The notes below the pieces were generated by a model, which had not been told where the DNA came from, ran no database searches, and was given only the letters and a program-made list of their open reading frames with translations. The position numbers and the translations under genes are program-made. From Tritrichomonas musculus (lineage: Eukaryota > Parabasalia > Tritrichomonadida > Tritrichomonadidae): DNA of 32,571 nt. Location of the stretch: assembly GCA_039105265.1 (NCBI GenBank), contig JAPFFF010000191.1, forward strand, positions 1-32,571. Direction: 5' to 3'. Positions 1 through 8,649 of this stretch are shown one piece after another. Numbering within the stretch: position 1 is the stretch's first letter; the number at the start of each line of letters is the position of its first letter.

Positions 1-219
1 ACAGAAAGAAAAGAATTTGAACCAAACAAATACTATTATTATCATGATGAAACCAATAATGAAGATGTATTTTATGGAAAAATCACTGATAATCTTTATA
101 AAGTATTACATCATAATATAGCAAGAGGAGGAAGTAATTATGTTGCTTTGAATGATACAACAAATAAAAAAATCACCGTATATATCAATCGATTCAAATA
201 TCAACATGATTTGATTTAA
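1..219 (+). CDS. HNH endonuclease, C-terminal part (runs off window)
   Basis: Frame 1 is open from the window edge to a TAA at 217-219, giving 72 residues. The stretch with YYYYHDETNNEDVFYGKIT and the ending VYINRFKYQHDLI align with the C-terminal part of the HNH protein encoded at 27444-28046 (YYYYHDDENNKDIFYSKIT, VYINKFKQQHSLD). The nuclease motif itself would lie upstream of the window. This copy points the same way as the following genes, whereas the one in the complete element is on the opposite strand of its neighbours, so the gene has moved or flipped between the two elements. Its identity rests entirely on similarity to the other copy. Confidence 0.7.
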   Translation, partial: TERKEFEPNKYYYYHDETNNEDVFYGKITDNLYKVLHHNIARGGSNYVALNDTTNKKITVYINRFKYQHDLI

Positions 220-266
220 ATGATTCAATGAATGGCTCATCGTTAATTGGTTTTATTTTTGTTTAA

Positions 267-842
267 ATGAGTTTAAATCGTGCCCGAATTCTTTCATCAG
301 AAAATGATGCATCTGTCAAAACAGAGCAGAACACAAACATTAATATAAACATCAAACCAAAGCAACCACAACCAGTTGAATATCCATCGGTTCAACCATT
401 ACCACAATCATCTCAAGCCACAAATTTTACTATACCTCAGATGAATGGAGTATATCAATCACAGCTTCCAACAAACAACGTTTCCCTAGAAAGAGGTATC
501 AGTGATATTGGAGCTGATATAACAGAACTTGAAACCAAAAACAAATTCCTTGAGATATTGTTATCAATCTATGAAACAAATCCAATAAAAGTCAATGATT
601 TATTGATTTGTCATTCAAATACATTAATGGAACTCATCAAATTACTAACACAAGCTGATAAAGTTGAATTGATTGTTAATGATGATTGTGCGTGTAATGG
701 TTGTGTTTCTCGTTCCAAATATCTTTTGATTGATAGGATATTGGTGTACAAAAATAATGAATCAAATGACTTGAAATACAAATATAATAACATTTATACT
801 GAACTCATTAGACACAACATATCATTAAAAACATGTATTTAA
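267..842 (+). CDS. Conserved Maverick protein, unknown function (191 aa)
   Basis: The protein starts MSLNRARILSSENDAS, followed by an Asn/Gln/Pro-rich stretch (residues about 20-75) and a more ordered C-terminal half with a motif LICHSNTLMELIKLLTQADK and a Cys-containing segment DDCACNGC. It matches the protein at 28581-29138 along its length, including RILSSEND, the low-complexity linker, KNKFLE, CHSN-LMELIK-LT-ADKVEL and the Cys pair. In both elements it lies directly upstream of the packaging ATPase, which suggests a linked role, possibly in packaging or the virion. No family is recognised. The conserved C-x2-C could bind metal or form a disulfide; this is an inference. Confidence 0.75.
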   Translation: MSLNRARILSSENDASVKTEQNTNININIKPKQPQPVEYPSVQPLPQSSQATNFTIPQMNGVYQSQLPTNNVSLERGISDIGADITELETKNKFLEILLSIYETNPIKVNDLLICHSNTLMELIKLLTQADKVELIVNDDCACNGCVSRSKYLLIDRILVYKNNESNDLKYKYNNIYTELIRHNISLKTCI

Positions 843-1020
843 AAACTAATAAATGATATATGAAATATTAGTTATTTCATTACTGACAGGATTATTTTTA
901 GTGAAGATTGTTGAACTATCATTAATGATACCAGACAAAGAACCAGAACTCAGTGAAGAGATAAGAACAAAAATGTATTCATGAAGAGCTTTAACGAAAA
1001 CTAAAGAAATGAAAGGTTTC

Positions 1021-1953
1021 ATGAAACCCACTCAGTTTAATTATAAAGAGATTTTATTCTCTAGTGGTTCTGATTATGATGATGACCAAATGAGTTTTGC
1101 ATTTGAATATGAATCATTCAAGCCAACAGTTAATGAAACAACATTTAATATTGATGATGAAATGAATAAAGCATATCAACGCAATGAATCAAAAATAAAG
1201 AATGAATCAATCAGACCAATCGCAAACGGTATCTATTCATATTACAATTCATTGAACATACTCGTTGGTCAGCAAGGTAAAGGAAAGAGTCATATAATGC
1301 TACGAGATGTTATTCAAATGTCTCGAATGAAGAACGCTGGCTTTCATTTAATTGTTTATGTATCACGGAACGGAACAATTAACGATGCTACATTCGAAAG
1401 CCAACGCGAATTGATACAGCTACCAATAAAAACTGTTGCTGACAGCAATGCTGAAGAATATCTTAAACAACTTGATTTATATAAAGAATTGTATAACAAA
1501 TATTCATCAACACCAAAAATAGTAATCGAAGGGACGGAGTCCCCTTTTGCGAAGCAAAATGAAAAGAAGTTAAACGATATGTTTGAGTTTCTTCATATCA
1601 ATAAACTAGGTCAACCAAATAAACCGCTAAATACTATCATTCTTTGTGAAGACTTTTTGAAATCGAAACTAATTAAATCATCCTATTTTATCAATACCAT
1701 TAGTCAGCTTCGACACAAGAATCTAATCATATTCGTTAACATTCAGTTCTTCAAAGCTTTAACAACAGAATGGAAAAATAATGCAACATCATTCTTCATC
1801 TTTAGTGGTTATTCACGACAGAAACTTGGCTACATATATCAACAAGTTCCATTCCCAATAGAGTTCGAAGAGTTATGGAATCGATACAGAACAATGAAAG
1901 CACATCAATTCGTTTTAGTCAATGTTCGAACTAATAACCTTTCATTCATCTAA
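1021..1953 (+). CDS. Packaging ATPase, FtsK/HerA type (Maverick ATP)
   Basis: This is the DNA-packaging ATPase of Mavericks and related double jelly-roll viruses, which would drive DNA into the capsid. A Walker A motif is visible as GQQGKGKS, and a Walker B-like strand as TIILCED. It aligns with the ATPase at 29200-30093 over its length. An ATG at 1009 is in frame, but 1021 is preferred because the homologue begins at the equivalent MKPTQF. Compared with the homologue this copy carries about ten extra residues (EGTESPFAKQ), encoded by two adjacent mini-hairpins at 1531-1559. The 3' end overlaps the convergent gene at 1942-2400 by 12 bp, as the pair does in the other element. Confidence 0.85.
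   Translation: MKPTQFNYKEILFSSGSDYDDDQMSFAFEYESFKPTVNETTFNIDDEMNKAYQRNESKIKNESIRPIANGIYSYYNSLNILVGQQGKGKSHIMLRDVIQMSRMKNAGFHLIVYVSRNGTINDATFESQRELIQLPIKTVADSNAEEYLKQLDLYKELYNKYSSTPKIVIEGTESPFAKQNEKKLNDMFEFLHINKLGQPNKPLNTIILCEDFLKSKLIKSSYFINTISQLRHKNLIIFVNIQFFKALTTEWKNNATSFFIFSGYSRQKLGYIYQQVPFPIEFEELWNRYRTMKAHQFVLVNVRTNNLSFI
1531..1559. repeat. Two adjacent mini-hairpins inside the ATPase gene
   Basis: GGGACGGAGTCCC (1531-1543) is a 5-bp stem with loop GGA, and TTTTGCGAAGCAAAA (1545-1559) is a 6-bp stem with loop GAA. Together they account almost exactly for ten codons absent from the homologous ATPase at 29200-30093. Both loops have the form GNA, which gives very tight hairpins. Confidence 0.7.
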
Positions 1954-2400
1954 TACAATTTGTTGTTGAACACCAACAAACAGTTGAGGTGTATTGATAT
2001 TATATTTTTGTCTCATCTGTTCAATGAGTTCCTTTGTTTTCTTATCTGTTGCCTTTCTGATACTGTAATTATAATACTTATATTCTTTAAATGATTGTTC
2101 TTCACTTGAACCTTCAACAAAGAATTCAATGGACGTCGTTGATATTCTTCTTCTAACATTTGATGTAAGTGTTATATATTCGAGCCCGAGGTCGACTATC
2201 TTGTCGTGATAGAATCGTTTGAATTCATTTTCTTTGTTCTTCAATGATATGTACAACACTTTAGCTTTATATGCAGCCTTTCCACAAGGTATTGGATATC
2301 TATCACACAGAATTGAGAAATCACATTGTTTGAACTTCTCTGATTCATCCAACATATCAATAAGTGAATTGATGTAATCATAAACCTTTGGTGTTGTCAT
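1942..2400 (-). CDS. Conserved Maverick protein, unknown function (152 aa)
   Basis: The protein begins MTTPKVYDYINSLIDML and has the motif CDFSILCDRYP, a segment KAKVLYISLKN and an ending LRQKYN-like tail followed by PQLFVG. The protein at 30086-30535 has the same order: APKVYDYINTLIS, CDFSILCEKFP, RAKVLYISLKN, LRQKYNVPEPELFVG. It is the convergent neighbour of the ATPase in both elements and overlaps its 3' end. No known domain is recognised. Conserved position next to the ATPase suggests a capsid or packaging role, but this is only inferred from context. Confidence 0.75.
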   Translation of the reverse strand: MTTPKVYDYINSLIDMLDESEKFKQCDFSILCDRYPIPCGKAAYKAKVLYISLKNKENEFKRFYHDKIVDLGLEYITLTSNVRRRISTTSIEFFVEGSSEEQSFKEYKYYNYSIRKATDKKTKELIEQMRQKYNINTPQLFVGVQQQIVLDE

Positions 2401-2409
2401 GTCTTTATC

Positions 2410-2508
2410 ATGAAATTAAAAAATAAAAACGTCATTGAAGACATCAACAGCCTCAAAAATAAAGTTCATCAACTTGAGAATGAATTAAATGAATTGTCCA
2501 GTAAATGA
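2410..2508 (+). CDS. Short coiled-coil ORF related to the protein at 28328
   Basis: An ATG at 2410 opens a 32-codon frame ending TGA at 2506-2508. The peptide contains VIEDINSLKNKVHQLENEL, which matches LIEDINSLKEKVAKLETEL in the C-terminal half of the 77-aa protein encoded at 28328-28561. The heptad pattern of Leu/Val/Ile suggests a short coiled coil. In the complete element the related gene is upstream of the 195-aa gene; here it is at the far side of the convergent small gene, near the element end. Expression is uncertain. Confidence 0.5.
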   Translation: MKLKNKNVIEDINSLKNKVHQLENELNELSSK

Positions 2509-3001
2509 AACATCAATTGATGGTAATCATTAAATGAGTTCATATTATTTTTGTTCATTAGTCGTGTTGACGGTGGGCTTTAGCCCGACGGAAACCGACT
2601 GATATATACTACTAAACAAGTTCAAAGATGAAAGGTCGCAGGTCTTCGTATTGAACACAATTCATTTATTTTTGGTCATTTATTCAAAATTGTCTACCCG
2701 ATTTTTGAACGAAATGAGGGGGTAATTTTGAAAAAGTGGCGATTTTTTGAGTCATGGCGCTGATGTTTGGGGTCTGTAAACCCTATGACGAGGGGGTCCA
2801 TTTTTTATCACCTGCCCAAAAGCCCACCCTTACTCTCTAAGGGCTCTGGAAATATACCATTTACTGAATATTATCTCAAGCAAGTCAAAGCCACACCATA
2901 AAAGAGGCTTGCATTTTTTTTGTTTACGGACCCCCGGTGAAATCATCGGCGCAGTTAGGTCTGGGCGACCGTTAAGGGCGCACAGCCTAACGTATACTAC
3001 T
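2509..3001. repeat. Terminal region of the partial Maverick, no gene
   Basis: No convincing ORF is seen. The stretch is richer in G and C than its surroundings and contains a short hairpin GGGCTTTAGCCC (about 2576-2587). Read inward from the outer end it begins AGTAGTATACGTTAGG, sharing AGTAGTA with the terminal repeat of the complete Maverick and then diverging. Because the other end is outside the window, the length of the terminal inverted repeat cannot be set. Confidence 0.6.
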
Positions 3002-3310
3002 TGGCGCTTTTTATTTCCAACCTTCGTCTTGATTTTTTGTAATAATTCCAGATAAATTAGTTTGAGAACCGATACTTACATGTATCGAATTAAATCAGTT
3101 TTTGGCTAATTCATTACTGTAACTCCTTTCATTTTTTGTTTTTGTTTTTCCCATCTTAAATGTGCCAAGTTCGAAAATTTTTGAGTAATCTGTAATGGCA
3201 GAATATTGGTAACGCCTATGTTGAAAGCAAAAGTAAATGTTTTAGGTTGAATTTTAACCTTTTTTGTACGAACAATATAAAAAGTTTGACAAAATTGTAA
3301 AGATTATCAT
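3002..3310. repeat. Dispersed host repeat, copy 1 (carries the partial Maverick)
   Basis: The sequence from TGGCGC at 3002 to AAAGATTAT near 3307 is repeated at 32267-32571 with almost no differences (one T fewer in a T run of the second copy, near 32446). The match stops exactly at the Maverick end on the left side of copy 1, as expected if the Maverick inserted into this repeat. Copy 2 continues leftward with sequence that should be the missing flank. Confidence 0.85.
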
Positions 3311-3314
3311 CTGT

Positions 3315-3431
3315 TTAATCATCAAAAGGTTTGACAAGTACTTTCACTGGGCCAGTGGAACGAGATGATGAATCAATTACTACCATTTCATCATTTTCAC
3401 CAAATATATCATTGGGTAATAAAACTGTCAT
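3315..3431 (-). pseudogene. N-terminal start of a dead repeat gene (38 codons)
   Basis: On the minus strand an ATG at 3429-3431 opens a 38-codon frame beginning MTVLLPNDIFGENDEM and ending KPFDD. Downstream on the same strand, open stretches in several frames continue through the repeat (for example the segment FNIGVTNILPLQ), interrupted by stops. Together with the remnant at 32054-32275 on the same strand of the second copy, this suggests one decayed gene of a dispersed family, into which the Maverick at 1-3001 inserted. The family is not recognised; a DNA transposon gene is one possibility. Confidence 0.4.
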
Positions 3432-4641
3432 TTTGATTTTTTGTTTTTATTTTGAATAAAGCTTGACAATAATGCATTGAAAAAATAAAAATCAAAATTT
3501 CTCAAAAACAAGCGCATAAATCATTTTAATATTTTTAATATATCATTTATTAAATATATTCATTATAATTTTTGTATTTTAAAAACAAAATACAGTGAAA
3601 ATGTCCAAAGTGAATACCTCTCATTAAAATTTAAATTTAAAATTTTTTTCATTCAAATTAAGATTTTGTTTTTCACTTTTGTTTCAAAATTTTTGAATTA
3701 AAAAAACTTTGTCCCATTTTTAGAAAATTAATTATCTCTCAAAAAATTGAATGAATATCTGGTTTTATATTTTTTATCAGAAATAAATTCTGAGAATTGA
3801 GAACAATTGGGAAGTCTAGATCAGATTTTTTACAGAATTTTTTTTTTTTTTTGAGAAATTGTGATAAACTTTTTAAACTCTCAAAAAAATTATCGAGTTT
3901 TTAAATACAATGTTTTAGGATTTAGATCATTAAATTGACTTTTAGGATAATCAAGTTCGAGTCCACCTATATAACAAAAAGCTGAAACTATGATAAATAA
4001 AATATTTTATCATTTAATATATTTATATATATATGGCACTAAATATAATTTATACTATTATCATCAAATAATAATAGCTCAAAATATTATTATTATCAAG
4101 ATACTTAGAAGTAATTAGAAACAAAAAAAGTATTCAAAAAGTTAATATTAATTACCTAAGAAAAGATATTTGAAAAATCAATAAAATTTGAGAAAAATTA
4201 TGTATAATAAACAATACAGCGATTTTAAAATGATTTTTTCTAATATTAATGAATTTATTTTATTTTATATGAATATATAATATTATAAATCAACTAATTT
4301 ATGCGCAATATTTTTTTGTACAAAATATATTAATGTATATTAAAAAATTAAATAAATCACTTTTGTCAAGTATTGAAATAATTTATTTAGTATTTCATAA
4401 TAAATAAACATTTTATATTTTTATTGATAATTATTTATATATGATAGATCATTTATATTATATATAAGCAAGAAAAAAAATAAAAAAATTTTATTCTTCA
4501 AGATAAATTATCAAAACTAAATTCAATTATCATTGAAAATGAGATAAAATTTTCCATTTTTCAATAGCCAACTTATTGAGATATTCAATTGAGATATACA
4601 TGCTTTAAAAATTGAATAAAAAACATCCTTTTGAGATTTTA
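3432..4641. other. AT-rich spacer, no gene seen
   Basis: About 1.2 kb of very AT-rich sequence with poly(A)/poly(T) runs (for example a long T run near 3840-3852) and TA-rich tracts near 4015-4035. No ORF or RNA gene is supported. It forms the upstream region of the host gene at 4659. Confidence 0.6.
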
Positions 4642-4647
4642 TCATTC
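4642..4647 (+). promoter_or_regulatory. Probable initiator (Inr) of the caspase-like gene
   Basis: TCATTC at 4642-4647 fits the trichomonad initiator TCA(+1)Y-T-W in five of six positions. The predicted start A at 4644 would give a leader of 15 nt before the ATG at 4659, within the usual short range for T. vaginalis mRNAs. Confidence 0.55.
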
Positions 4648-4658
4648 AATTATTTCAA

Positions 4659-7600
4659 ATGAGTGAAGATAATGATACATACATTATCATTGGTCTAATT
4701 GGAAACATTCCAGATGATGAAATCGATGCAAATGTAATTGATGGATACTATCAGCCTATTTTTGCTAATCTTATCCAAGATTTTGCAATTAACATTTATG
4801 ATATCGATAAAGAAAGTGTCAAAATACTAGCTATTGGGCAAAAACAAGATTATTCTGTATATATTTACTCAAATAATAAATATTATTTCAAACTTGATGC
4901 TGACGATACTTTTCAAATTGATATCAAACAGAAAAATTCAAATTTTCAATATTTTACAGAATTTAATTCGGCCTTAGATCAAATATGTGAGATGATATCA
5001 AACAACGAAAACAAAAAAGTAATTTTATTTTTAGATGATCATGGAGACGATGGATATTTTGCGCAAATTCATTATTTCCATTTATATGAAGTTACCATGA
5101 AATTTAATAACACGAGTTTTTTGATATTTAACGATTCTTGCCACAGCGGAAGTTTGATCAATTTTGTTAAATCTTACAATGACATGCATTCATTAATAAC
5201 AAGTAATGATTTGCTAGGAATCAAAGCGCAATTATTATTCGCGTTTAAAAATATTTTCGAATATGCGATTGAAAAAGTTGGTCTTACTAATTCGGAAAAT
5301 AAAGTTTTAGAGCTTATAGATTTTTACCAAAGCATTAAAATAGATGAAGAGGAAGCACTTGATTTGATTAAAAGTAATTCTTTTTTGGACGATGTTGAAA
5401 TTAAAACAACTCAACTTATATTTGGCAAGCACAAATTAACTGAAATGGGTTTCGAAAACAATTCACAAATTAATATCTTTAAAACTATGATTGATTTTTA
5501 TGGTGATGTAACAACAGATGAAAGAGACACATTCAAATATTATAAAAATATATTTAATAGAGCTAATTTTGATATATTTAATAATTTATCCAAAGGAAAT
5601 ATCCAAGAATTTATCAAAAAACTCAATGTTTTTTATGTAATAAAAGATAAAATCAATTTTGATTTACAACCAAACAACCATGTTGAAATAATAACGAGCA
5701 CAGATAATTTGCATAAAAGCCTATCATTTCCAAGCATCAGAGTAAACAATTCGATTAAAATATCTCCAGGAGGTCCAGCGATGGGCTCATTTATCAAAGC
5801 GTTATTCGTTAAAAATGATCCAGAATCTATTAATTTTGAAGAAATTACAAAAGAAATTTCACAATCAGATAATGGAGCAATTTATTATCCACTACGAACA
5901 ACAGAAAGTATAAAAAAAGCCAAAAAGGAAAGACAATGGATTCATCTTTATCCAAAACATTACAAATTATCTGATGAAGAAAATGATGTAAAATATTCAT
6001 TTACTTATTCAGAAGAATTAAAGCAAAAAATCGCAGCAATAAGAGCTATTTCGTTCTTAAACGTTCAAAAATTGACAGAAACGGCCAATCTCATAAACAG
6101 TGAAGTGAATTCAAATGAATTACAACCATTTACAGATACATATGGAAGTATTTTTGCAATTTCTGCTCTTTTAAAAGAATATAAAAATGACCCAAATAAG
6201 ATGATTGTAAAATGTCTGAAGAAAAATCCTATAATAAAATCACGCAAACCAAATAGAATCAATTCATATTGTTTAATTTTAGACTTTTCTTTTCGACTAT
6301 CAAATGAAAATCCAAAATTAATGACAGGAATCATTATAAATATTTTAGAAAAAGCAGTAAGAAAAGTAATTAAGAAAAAAATTGATTTGATTATAGAAAA
6401 AAGTGATTCAGAAAAAAATGATTCAGAAAATTTCACGAATAAGATATTTTTACATAAAGAAATATCTGATTTAAAAATAAATCAAGGTAAAATTTTGTCT
6501 GAATTCAAAGATTATGAATTTCCATTTTTGAAACAAATCGAAAACGTAATTATTTCATTCATTAGTATATCACAAATTGCAGCTGCAGCGATAATTGCAT
6601 CATCACTTCTCTTTAAAAAAATTGACTTAGAGACGATTAAAGAAATGACTTTCAAGTATTTTAGAATCGAATCTTGTAATATTTTTCATTATGAAGATCA
6701 GATTTTTACACATTTTTTCACAAATATAAACAAATGTAAAAATGAAGAAGAAATTAGCAGATATGCAGAATATTATCTTTTAGAAATGATTGATTCTTCA
6801 TTTGTGCATGCTTATTCTATTTTTGATGCACAATTTAAATGTGATTCTATGAAAGTTTTTTCATATTCACTAACAAAATTTACTACTACTTCAATAGTTG
6901 ATGTTTTTCATTATTATCTTGAAAATGAGACAAATGAATCATTTATTAATCATATCATTGATCCAATTGAACGAATAATAGATCAAAAGAATATTCCCAA
7001 ATTTTATATTTTTACAATATTATCTTTAATGCCAAAAGAAACAGCAATTTACGCATTATACATGTCATTATCCAACTTCGAAAATGATTGGTACAATCAT
7101 TTATTAAAGATTGTTGAAATTATCAAAGACGATGTCACTTTTAAAGAAGTATATAATGATCTATTATCATTAACAATAGAAATAATGAGAGATCAAAAAT
7201 ATGTAAAAAGTTCAATTCAATATAAAGAAAGCACTAAAAACATGGAAAAAATAATTACAAAAGAAATAGAAAAAGCAATTGAAAAATTATATAAACTTCA
7301 AGAAAAATCAATAATAAAAGCACGAGAGAATATTAGTAAACAAACGGACATTGATATAATTGAAGATCAAATCAAGTTGTATATTGATAATATAATATGC
7401 AATGAAACTATTAAAAGCAAATTTGACATATATTTAAAAGAATCAAAAAATGAAATTTTAAATATCAGAAGGCAACAAATAGAACTTTTAATTGATTATG
7501 ATAAAATGCCAACTGAAAAATGTATTTTCGATGAATCTATTTTAGATATAAAAAATATATGTGAAAGAGCATCAAAAGAACTTATTACAGTTGCTCATTT

Positions 7601-8519
7601 ATTTAAAATTTCTGATGAATCAAGAAATAAAATTAATTTAATTTTGTCCAAAAAAATTCAAACAGATGCTTCAATTGAATTTCCAATAATTGCAATGGCT
7701 GCAAGAGCTTTCAATATCGTTGAAATGGCACCGATTACGAACATCCTTTCTCAGTTTACATATTTATTTGATCAATCTGAAGGTGAAGAACCCAATTTGA
7801 GAGAATTACTGGCATTACTCTCTGCGAATATTCATATTCTTTCTCCAAAAGATGAAAAACGTCAATTTTTAAAAATAGTTCCATTGAATGATAATGAAAA
7901 AATAGAAGACATTGAAAAAATCGATTCTGATAGTTATGATTATAATGATAATGATGATGCAGATGATCAATTAATTTTAGGCGCACTTAAATCAAAAAGT
8001 TTAAATAAAGCAATACCACATAGGAAAATAAATTATTCGAAAAATAATAGTGAAATATTGAAATATTATGAATATCAAATAAATTTGTGTGAAATAGAAA
8101 GAGCTAGAGATATACTTAAACTTGGTAAATCATCCTGGACTAACGATGCTTGGAAAACATTTTTATATTGTTTTAATTTAAGGATGAAAAATCTTGGAAT
8201 CCAATTCAATCTTTCTGATGATTATGATAAATCATTTTGTCCATTCAAAATTGATGAAGGAATTAATATTGTATTAAAATTTTATCCTCTTACACGAATT
8301 CATGAAATATTTCAAAATAAAGAAAAATTTAATTGCTTCATTGGACAATACAGTGATAAACATAAAGAAATCATTCAAGCTTTCATTAGAAGTTTTGATG
8401 ATGTTGATCTAATAGTTACTTCATTGTATTTGAGAAAAAGAACATATTTTGATCGCACATTAGAAAAATTAAAAATTATATATGATTACCCGTATTCAAA
8501 AACATCTAAAATAAAGTAA
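4659..8519 (+). CDS. Large protein with caspase-fold (clan CD) peptidase-like N-terminus
   Basis: This is a 1286-aa host gene with no introns. The N-terminal about 210 residues look like a clan CD cysteine peptidase: a hydrophobic strand ending in the His-Gly pair (VILFLDDHGDDG, H128-G129), then LIFNDSCHSG with the likely nucleophile C161. The DSCHSG form is typical of metacaspases and close to legumain-type (C13) enzymes, so subfamily is left open. The remaining thousand residues are mostly helical-looking, Lys/Ile/Glu/Asn-rich, with coiled-coil-like stretches (about 860-940) and an acidic patch DSDSYDYNDNDDADD near 1090; no known domain is recognised there. No signal peptide is evident, so it is probably cytoplasmic. 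The TAA stop is followed by A, giving the TAAA that can serve as a trichomonad poly(A) signal. Confidence 0.85.
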   Translation: MSEDNDTYIIIGLIGNIPDDEIDANVIDGYYQPIFANLIQDFAINIYDIDKESVKILAIGQKQDYSVYIYSNNKYYFKLDADDTFQIDIKQKNSNFQYFTEFNSALDQICEMISNNENKKVILFLDDHGDDGYFAQIHYFHLYEVTMKFNNTSFLIFNDSCHSGSLINFVKSYNDMHSLITSNDLLGIKAQLLFAFKNIFEYAIEKVGLTNSENKVLELIDFYQSIKIDEEEALDLIKSNSFLDDVEIKTTQLIFGKHKLTEMGFENNSQINIFKTMIDFYGDVTTDERDTFKYYKNIFNRANFDIFNNLSKGNIQEFIKKLNVFYVIKDKINFDLQPNNHVEIITSTDNLHKSLSFPSIRVNNSIKISPGGPAMGSFIKALFVKNDPESINFEEITKEISQSDNGAIYYPLRTTESIKKAKKERQWIHLYPKHYKLSDEENDVKYSFTYSEELKQKIAAIRAISFLNVQKLTETANLINSEVNSNELQPFTDTYGSIFAISALLKEYKNDPNKMIVKCLKKNPIIKSRKPNRINSYCLILDFSFRLSNENPKLMTGIIINILEKAVRKVIKKKIDLIIEKSDSEKNDSENFTNKIFLHKEISDLKINQGKILSEFKDYEFPFLKQIENVIISFISISQIAAAAIIASSLLFKKIDLETIKEMTFKYFRIESCNIFHYEDQIFTHFFTNINKCKNEEEISRYAEYYLLEMIDSSFVHAYSIFDAQFKCDSMKVFSYSLTKFTTTSIVDVFHYYLENETNESFINHIIDPIERIIDQKNIPKFYIFTILSLMPKETAIYALYMSLSNFENDWYNHLLKIVEIIKDDVTFKEVYNDLLSLTIEIMRDQKYVKSSIQYKESTKNMEKIITKEIEKAIEKLYKLQEKSIIKARENISKQTDIDIIEDQIKLYIDNIICNETIKSKFDIYLKESKNEILNIRRQQIELLIDYDKMPTEKCIFDESILDIKNICERASKELITVAHLFKISDESRNKINLILSKKIQTDASIEFPIIAMAARAFNIVEMAPITNILSQFTYLFDQSEGEEPNLRELLALLSANIHILSPKDEKRQFLKIVPLNDNEKIEDIEKIDSDSYDYNDNDDADDQLILGALKSKSLNKAIPHRKINYSKNNSEILKYYEYQINLCEIERARDILKLGKSSWTNDAWKTFLYCFNLRMKNLGIQFNLSDDYDKSFCPFKIDEGINIVLKFYPLTRIHEIFQNKEKFNCFIGQYSDKHKEIIQAFIRSFDDVDLIVTSLYLRKRTYFDRTLEKLKIIYDYPYSKTSKIK

Positions 8520-8570
8520 AAGTAAAACATTAACACCAAAAATTATTTTCACTGTTTTTCAAAAAATGCA

Positions 8571-8576
8571 AAAAAA
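8571..8576 (-). terminator. Pol III T-run terminator of tRNA-Thr
   Basis: Directly after the discriminator base the minus strand reads TTTTTT, followed by a second T6 run a few bases on. T runs of four or more end pol III transcripts. Confidence 0.75.
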
Positions 8577-8649
8577 TGCTTCTATCGCGGATCGAACGCG
8601 CGACCTTCCGCTTACTAGGCGAACGCTATAACCACTAAACTACAGAAGA
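8577..8649 (-). tRNA. tRNA-Thr (anticodon AGT)
   Basis: The minus strand folds as a 73-nt tRNA: acceptor arms TCTTCTG and TAGAAGC, T8-A9, a D-loop with GTGGTTA, anticodon stem TTCGC/GCGGA around loop CT-AGT-AA, a variable loop and T-arm GCGCG-TTCGATC-CGCGA, then discriminator A. Anticodon AGT reads threonine ACU codons. The T-loop GTTCGATCC and the GTGGTTA D-loop fit the internal pol III B and A boxes. Pair 1-72 (T-C) and pair 49-65 (G-A) are mismatched, which is slightly unusual; it could be a weak or decaying gene. Confidence 0.85.

Larger units (their letters stand above)
1..3001. mobile_element. Right-hand part of a diverged Maverick/Polinton
   Basis: The genes in 1-2508 match, by eye, the right-hand genes of the complete Maverick at 10341-31250: HNH tail, 191-aa gene, ATPase, convergent small gene and a coiled-coil peptide. 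Protein similarity is clear but far from identity, so this is a different subfamily, not a recent copy. The element ends ACTACT at 2996-3001, the same last six bases as the complete element. The six bases after it (TGGCGC, 3002-3007) also begin the uninterrupted copy of the flanking host repeat at 32267. The left part lies outside the window. The genes seen here are open, so it is not strongly decayed; overall state cannot be judged from a partial view. 2509-3001 is a gene-free, relatively GC-rich terminal region, probably all or part of the terminal inverted repeat. Confidence 0.85.

Noticed and set aside
3511-4307. Inverted 10-mer GCGCATAAAT / ATTTATGCGC
   Set aside because: Only ten bases match, with no further symmetry or target duplication; it may be chance in an AT-rich spacer.
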